Below, piece after piece: positions 5,746-9,127 of a stretch of DNA of 9,127 bases. Made by a program: the position numbers and the translations under genes. The DNA is from Eubacteriales bacterium (GTDB lineage: Bacteria > Bacillota > Clostridia > Peptostreptococcales > Anaerovoracaceae): positions 1 through 9,127 of the forward strand of contig JAQUYZ010000045.1 of the NCBI GenBank assembly GCA_028691625.1. Direction: 5' to 3'. Position 1 is the first letter of the stretch; each line of letters begins with the position of its first letter. The notes below the pieces were generated by a model. The model was not told the origin of the DNA and did no database searches. It saw nothing but the letters and a program-made list of their open reading frames with translations.

Positions 5746-6408
5746 TCAATTTTTTTCTATGATTCTGCCATCCTTGATCAGGATCCGGACGTCGGCAAAC
5801 ATCCTGCTTTCCCTGGCATCATGGGTGATCAGGATGGTCGGTATCTGAAAATTCTTTTTAAAAAAGTCGAATTGCTGATAAATAGTCTCTTTTGTCTGCT
5901 GATCCAGAGCGGAAAAGGGCTCGTCCAACAGCAAAAGGCTGGGCTTTGTAACGATCGCTCTGGACAAGGCAACCCGCTGCTTCTCACCGCCGGAAATTCG
6001 GTCCGGGTGCTTTTTCTTCAAATGGGCTATGCCAAAGGTCTCCATCACCTCATCCGCATAGTTGAGCAGATCTTCTCTTTGCTCCTTTTCTTTGTACTCC
6101 GGTTTATTTTTAATCCCATAGACAATATTCTGGTAAACCGTCATATTGGGAAAGAGTGCATAATTCTGAAACAGATATCCGATATTCCTCATCCTTGCGG
6201 GGATATCGGTTCCTTTGGCACTTTCAAAAACAACCCGATCCTCAATGGAGATCCTTCCCTCATCAGGTATTGTGAGTCCGGAGATACAGTTAAGGATCGT
6301 TGTTTTCCCGGCTCCCGACTCCCCCTGGATTACAAGAACACCCCGGTCAAACGCATACTCCATATCAACACTAAAATGGTCAAGGGTTTTCTTTATATTA
6401 AAATACAT
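5746..6408 (-). CDS. modC: ModC, molybdate ABC transporter ATP-binding protein (short form)
   Basis: This is the ATPase that powers ModB-dependent molybdate import at the inner face of the membrane. All nucleotide-binding motifs are present in 220 residues: Walker A GESGAGKTT (29-37), Q-loop YLFQNYALFPNMTVYQNI, signature RISGGEKQRVALSRAI, Walker B LLLLDEPFSALD and switch histidine ILITHDARES. It lacks the C-terminal TOBE/Mop molybdate-binding region that makes E. coli ModC about 350 residues long, so feedback inhibition through that domain is not expected. I chose the ATG at 6408 because MYFNIKKTL matches the usual first strand and AGGGGG lies just upstream. An in-frame ATG at 6423 (MRGKR) overlaps the modB stop as ATGA and is a real alternative. 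The reading frame stays open upstream through modB, but that part encodes nothing ModC-like. Confidence 0.93.
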   Translation of the reverse strand: MYFNIKKTLDHFSVDMEYAFDRGVLVIQGESGAGKTTILNCISGLTIPDEGRISIEDRVVFESAKGTDIPARMRNIGYLFQNYALFPNMTVYQNIVYGIKNKPEYKEKEQREDLLNYADEVMETFGIAHLKKKHPDRISGGEKQRVALSRAIVTKPSLLLLDEPFSALDQQTKETIYQQFDFFKKNFQIPTILITHDARESRMFADVRILIKDGRIIEKN

Positions 6409-6419
6409 ACGCTTCCCCC

Positions 6420-7091
6420 TCATCCCTGTCTCCCGATATAATTTCTCTTCTTGAGCCATGCGTTCAAGCCAAGAATCAAAACAAAGCTGAACAAGGTCAT
6501 GATCATGACCAGCCGGTTGGCAAGCTCTGTATTCCCCGACTCGACGGCAAAATAGATCGCGGTCGGAATGGTCTGGGTTTTCCCGGGAATGTTTCCCGCA
6601 ATCATCAGGGTTGCGCCGAATTCTCCAATGGCCCTCGCAAAGGAAAGCACGATCCCGCTGATGATGCCCGGCCAGGCCAACGGGAAAATAACAGTTCTGA
6701 AAATTTTCCACTCACTGCTTCCCAGGGTTTGCGCCGCCTTTTCATAGATCGGATCCAGACTGATAAAAGCCGATTTCGCGTTTTGATACATCAAGGGCAA
6801 AGACACGACGCAGGAAGCAATTACCGCGCCAACCCAGGTGAATACAATCTGCAGATCAAAGGTTTCCAATAGAAAACCGCCGATCAGGCCTCTTTTGCCA
6901 AAAGCAATCAGAAGCAGGTATCCCATCACGGACGGCGGTAATACCATAGGAAGAATCAAAACGGTTTCCCAGATATTTTTTCCCGGTACCCTTTTTTTGT
7001 TCAGGATATAAGCGAACCAAACCCCGAGCACAAAGGAAAAAATTGTTGCTATGGTTGCAATTTTCAATGACAGGATTATCGGTGACAGCAT
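6420..7091 (-). CDS. modB: ModB, molybdate ABC transporter permease
   Basis: This is the membrane channel subunit of the molybdate importer. The 223-residue product, usual for ModB, begins MLSPIILSLKIATIATIFSF and has about five hydrophobic segments: near residues 6-28, 42-65, 80-104, 135-155 and 190-210. The cytoplasmic EAA loop that docks on the ATPase is clear: YEKAAQTLGSSEWKIF followed by RTVIFPLAWPGIISG. The conserved SFARAIGEFGATLMIAGNIP and the tail segment TIPTAIYFAVESG are characteristic of ModB. The ATG at 7091 has AAAGGAG 8 nt upstream. A longer frame from 7130 would add MPQKGISYKGDYY and include that ribosome binding site. The stop codon is 12 nt upstream of the chosen modC start. 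Confidence 0.95.
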   Translation of the reverse strand: MLSPIILSLKIATIATIFSFVLGVWFAYILNKKRVPGKNIWETVLILPMVLPPSVMGYLLLIAFGKRGLIGGFLLETFDLQIVFTWVGAVIASCVVSLPLMYQNAKSAFISLDPIYEKAAQTLGSSEWKIFRTVIFPLAWPGIISGIVLSFARAIGEFGATLMIAGNIPGKTQTIPTAIYFAVESGNTELANRLVMIMTLFSFVLILGLNAWLKKRNYIGRQG

Positions 7092-7111
7092 ATAGTAGTC
7101 TCCTTTATAGC

Positions 7112-7158
7112 TTATACCCTTCTGCGGCAATGAAGGTCGATGCGTTCATTATACCCTT
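7112..7158 (-). repeat. Direct repeat with internal hairpin between modA and modB
   Basis: TTATACCCTT occurs at 7112-7121 and 7149-7158, the second copy reaching into the modA stop codon. Between them AATGAA (7130-7135) and TTCATT (7146-7151) can pair around a 10-nt loop. There is no T tract, so it is not a standard terminator. It might be an RNA processing or stability element that lets modA be made in excess over modB, but it may also be chance. Confidence 0.3.
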
Positions 7159-7960
7159 ACTTTGAAAGAACTGTAAACCCATACTTTTCAAATACACCTT
7201 TTGCATAGTCCTCCTGCAGGAATTCATAGAAACCCGCTGCTGCTTCTCTCTGCGCGGAGTCCCTGATCAAGGCTGCAGGGTATACGATAGGGTCATGGCT
7301 GTCTCCCGGCATGTCCATAACAACAATGCCCGTTTTCATAACCAAGGTGTCCCTTTTATAGACGAGCCCGCAGTCGACATTTCCCGTATCGACATATTCC
7401 AAAACTTGTTTTACGTCCTTTGCAAATACGATTTTACTCTGAATCCGGTCCCAAATGCCCAGATTTTCAAGGGCCTGCTGCGCATACTTGCCGGCTGGTA
7501 CGGATTCAGGTGTTCCGATGGAAATGCTTGCCGCATCGGTCAGCGTTTCATATCCCTTGATTGCATCTGCTTTTTCCGCTGAGGCGATCAAGGCCAGGGA
7601 ATTGCCAAGCAGATCTTTCCTGGAATCCTCTTCGATCAAGCCTGCTTCTTCCAACCCATCCATATTTGCCTTCGATGCAGCGATAAAAAGATCACAGGGC
7701 GCACCCTCTTCAATTTGCTTCTGAAGAGCTCCCGATCCGGCGAAATTGAATTGTAAAACTGCATTGCTCTCTTTTGCATATTCTGTCTGAATTTCAGTGA
7801 GCGCATCCATCAGGCTCGCCGCAGCGGAAATATTCACTTCCACCGCTTCATCCCCAGAGCCTTCCGGCGCAGTACCGGTTTCTTCCGTTTGTCCCCCGCA
7901 GCCGGTCAACGCAAACACAGAAATCATGAATAAAATAAATATCAAATGAATCTTTTTCAT
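7157..7960 (-). CDS. modA: ModA, molybdate-binding lipoprotein of the ABC importer
   Basis: This is the extracellular solute receptor that binds molybdate (and usually tungstate) and hands it to ModB. The 267 residues start with a lipoprotein signal peptide: MKK, a hydrophobic core, then lipobox LTGC with C21 as the anchored cysteine. A polar linker follows to about residue 40. The mature domain shows NISAAASLMDAL (43-54), FAGSGALQKQIEEGAPCDLF (73-92, oxyanion-binding serines around S45 and S76), VPAGKYAQQAL (154-164) and CGLVYKRD (197-204, with the conserved tyrosine). These are ModA hallmarks. The ATG at 7960 is preceded by AAAGGAG with a slightly long spacing. It is the first gene of the modABC-xdhC operon, behind a long palindrome that probably controls it. 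Molybdate versus tungstate preference cannot be read from sequence. Confidence 0.95.
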   Translation of the reverse strand: MKKIHLIFILFMISVFALTGCGGQTEETGTAPEGSGDEAVEVNISAAASLMDALTEIQTEYAKESNAVLQFNFAGSGALQKQIEEGAPCDLFIAASKANMDGLEEAGLIEEDSRKDLLGNSLALIASAEKADAIKGYETLTDAASISIGTPESVPAGKYAQQALENLGIWDRIQSKIVFAKDVKQVLEYVDTGNVDCGLVYKRDTLVMKTGIVVMDMPGDSHDPIVYPAALIRDSAQREAAAGFYEFLQEDYAKGVFEKYGFTVLSK

Positions 7961-7992
7961 CCTTATGTATTCTCCTTTTCATAAACCATTAA

Positions 7993-8021
7993 AGTTTAGT
8001 TTATCATGGAAGTCATTGCAA
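7993..8021 (-). promoter_or_regulatory. Candidate modA promoter
   Basis: On the minus strand TTGCAA (-35, 8016-8021) and TAAACT (-10, 7993-7998) are separated by exactly 17 bp. The leader would be about 25-30 nt before the modA ATG. The -35 overlaps the inner end of the palindrome at 8018-8047, so a protein bound there would interfere with or assist RNA polymerase. Confidence 0.45.
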
Positions 8022-8047
8022 GTATGTTGTAGATACAACATACTTGC
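8018..8047. promoter_or_regulatory. Perfect 14+14 bp palindrome, candidate operator of the mod operon
   Basis: GCAAGTATGTTGTA (8018-8031) is followed by a 2-bp centre and its exact reverse complement TACAACATACTTGC (8034-8047). The arms are A/T-rich, and no T tract follows on the transcribed strand, where the next bases are AATGACTTCC. It is therefore unlikely to be a terminator for the gene upstream. Its position over the modA -35 and its length suit a dimeric repressor, for example a ModE-like molybdate sensor. No regulator gene of that type is in the window, so the protein is inferred only. Confidence 0.6.
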
Positions 8048-8063
8048 GTAAGTTTCGCTATTT

Positions 8064-9127
8064 TTAATCACGGTTCCCTAAAATCTGCGCAATCTGGCTG
8101 TCATTCAGCTCCACGTGATAAAAAAGATTGTAGAATTTCTGAATTTCTGACGCGATATCAACCCCATACTTCTCTGGATAAAGGATATCTCCCAGCCAGA
8201 GAATCCCCATCACTCTATTGACGGAAGGAGGATTTCCCAAGATACTGTACGGAACGGTGGGGATCTTGTACACCTTTCCGTTCTTTACTGCATCCAGCTC
8301 TGTCCAGGTCTTGTCGGACATAATCCGTTCATATACCTCTGTTGTCTCAACAAGAATAACATCCGGATTCCAGCCGATTACCTGCTCCATTGAAACCTCA
8401 CTGCCGGCACCGGTGGATACGATCTCCAGATCGGCAACATTGACACCACCGACTTTGTCAATGACCTCTCCCTGAAATGAGCCTCTCGCATTCGTGCTTA
8501 AACCGGAATCTCCCAGGGCCTGATAAACCGTAATCCTTTCTTCCTCTGCCAGGGCAGACTTAACAGCCTCGGCTTTCTCAAAGACATCGCTGCAATATTC
8601 CGCCAGCTTGTCCGTCTCTTCCGTATTTCCGATCAGCTCACCGATTTTAGCGTAAGCTTCCTCCATCGTTTCAAGGGTGGCTTCGATAAAGACAACCGGT
8701 ATGTTCAGTTGCTCCTGCAAGCCGTTCATATCTCCGGCAACAGTATCCTTCGCTTCCCCGATATCTATGACCACATCCGGATTTGCTTCAATCAGTGCTT
8801 CCATGTTCAGACTTGCATTTTTCCCGTAGAACTGTCCGAATTTTGTCATGCCCCAATATTGAGCATCAATCAATTGTTTCGCTTCCTCTGTGAAGTCTAC
8901 CGCAATACCGGCAAGCCGATCCGGACAGGCTGTATAAAGAACAATTTGGGCCAGCGGACCAGATGGCGCAATCGCATCAATTTCCGCAGGGATTTCTACT
9001 TCCCTGCCGGCAGAGTCAACAAAGATCCGCGGATTGTCTGCCGATACCTCTTCCGCTGACGGTCTGCCGCTGCAGGCGGCTAAACTGAATACCAGCAGTA
9101 CGATCATCAGTGTTGTAATGAGTCCTT
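8064..9127 (-). CDS. Type II ABC importer substrate-binding lipoprotein (iron-siderophore/cobalamin/MolA-like), 5' partial
   Basis: This is the extracellular receptor of an importer in the Fe-siderophore/vitamin B12 binding-protein superfamily. The frame stays open to the window edge, reading GLITTLMIVLLVFSLAACSG. The true start therefore lies just outside; the ATG at 9107 would cut the signal peptide short. The lipobox is LAAC. Matching family features are the opening strand FVDSAGREVEIPAEIDAI, LNMEALIEANPDVVIDIG (the recurring 'LNxExLxxxxPDVV' segment), IPVVFIEA, VIDKVGGVNVAD, MEQVIGWNPDVILVE and the C-terminal WLGDILYPEKYG with FYNLFYHVEL. Neither FecCD-type permease nor its ATPase is visible; they would lie upstream. 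Its place just ahead of modA hints at molybdate or tungstate, as for Haemophilus MolA, but siderophore, heme or cobalamin are equally possible from sequence alone. Confidence 0.87.
   Translation of the reverse strand, partial: GLITTLMIVLLVFSLAACSGRPSAEEVSADNPRIFVDSAGREVEIPAEIDAIAPSGPLAQIVLYTACPDRLAGIAVDFTEEAKQLIDAQYWGMTKFGQFYGKNASLNMEALIEANPDVVIDIGEAKDTVAGDMNGLQEQLNIPVVFIEATLETMEEAYAKIGELIGNTEETDKLAEYCSDVFEKAEAVKSALAEEERITVYQALGDSGLSTNARGSFQGEVIDKVGGVNVADLEIVSTGAGSEVSMEQVIGWNPDVILVETTEVYERIMSDKTWTELDAVKNGKVYKIPTVPYSILGNPPSVNRVMGILWLGDILYPEKYGVDIASEIQKFYNLFYHVELNDSQIAQILGNRD

Noticed and set aside
6409..6711. Roughly 100-codon upstream extension of the modC frame
   Set aside because: It lies inside modB in another frame, reads as a low-complexity His/Arg-rich sequence and carries no ABC-ATPase motif.
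8018..8047. Palindrome read as an intrinsic terminator of the substrate-binding gene
   Set aside because: No run of T follows the stem on the transcribed strand, and the stem is A/T-rich; an operator fits better.
7961..8063. Molybdenum-cofactor riboswitch upstream of modA
   Set aside because: The gap is only 103 bp and is dominated by a simple perfect palindrome and a promoter, with no multi-stem fold.

Overview
The window looks like a chromosomal segment of an anaerobic, low-to-mid GC Firmicute, most likely a member of the Clostridia. The reasons are strong AAGGAG-type ribosome binding sites, lipoprotein signal sequences of Gram-positive type, an ECF vitamin-transporter S component, a MocR regulator, and a molybdenum-hydroxylase maturation cluster of the kind common in Clostridia. 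I see no transposase, integrase, tRNA, rRNA or CRISPR array.

Region 1 (1-2000) holds a divergent pair. The minus-strand gene is the first 87 codons of an ECF transporter S component, cut by the window edge. The plus-strand gene is a 472-residue MocR/GabR/PdxR-type regulator with a GntR winged helix joined to an aminotransferase-like domain. Their 222-bp intergenic region carries a candidate promoter for each gene, an inverted pair of TGTAGTTA motifs sitting on the two promoters, and a 6+6 bp dyad midway. This arrangement suggests vitamin B6 or a related metabolite as substrate and signal. However, the regulator has threonine at the position where the family normally has its PLP-binding lysine. 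A strong hairpin-plus-T terminator ends the regulator gene.

Region 2 (2020-2610) has a small acidic protein of unknown function on the minus strand. An 11-bp motif occurs twice, 73 bp apart, around its candidate promoter.

Region 3 (2608-7960) is a tightly packed minus-strand operon, in transcription order: modA, modB, modC (molybdate ABC importer), an XdhC-family gene, a fused MobA/MocA-like nucleotidyltransferase plus histidine phosphatase, and a MoeA/MoaB-like molybdopterin-binding protein with a four-cysteine C-terminal motif. Gaps are 65 nt or less, and two adjacent genes overlap by 14 nt. Read together, the operon imports molybdate and then finishes and delivers a molybdenum cofactor, probably the cytosine-dinucleotide form, to a molybdenum hydroxylase. 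The hydroxylase itself is not in the window. A perfect 14+14 bp inverted repeat overlaps the candidate modA promoter and is the best candidate operator.

Region 4 (8064-9127) is the lipoprotein substrate-binding subunit of an iron-siderophore/cobalamin-type (type II) ABC importer. It is cut at its N terminus by the window edge. Its place just upstream of modA raises the possibility of a second metal or oxyanion uptake system.
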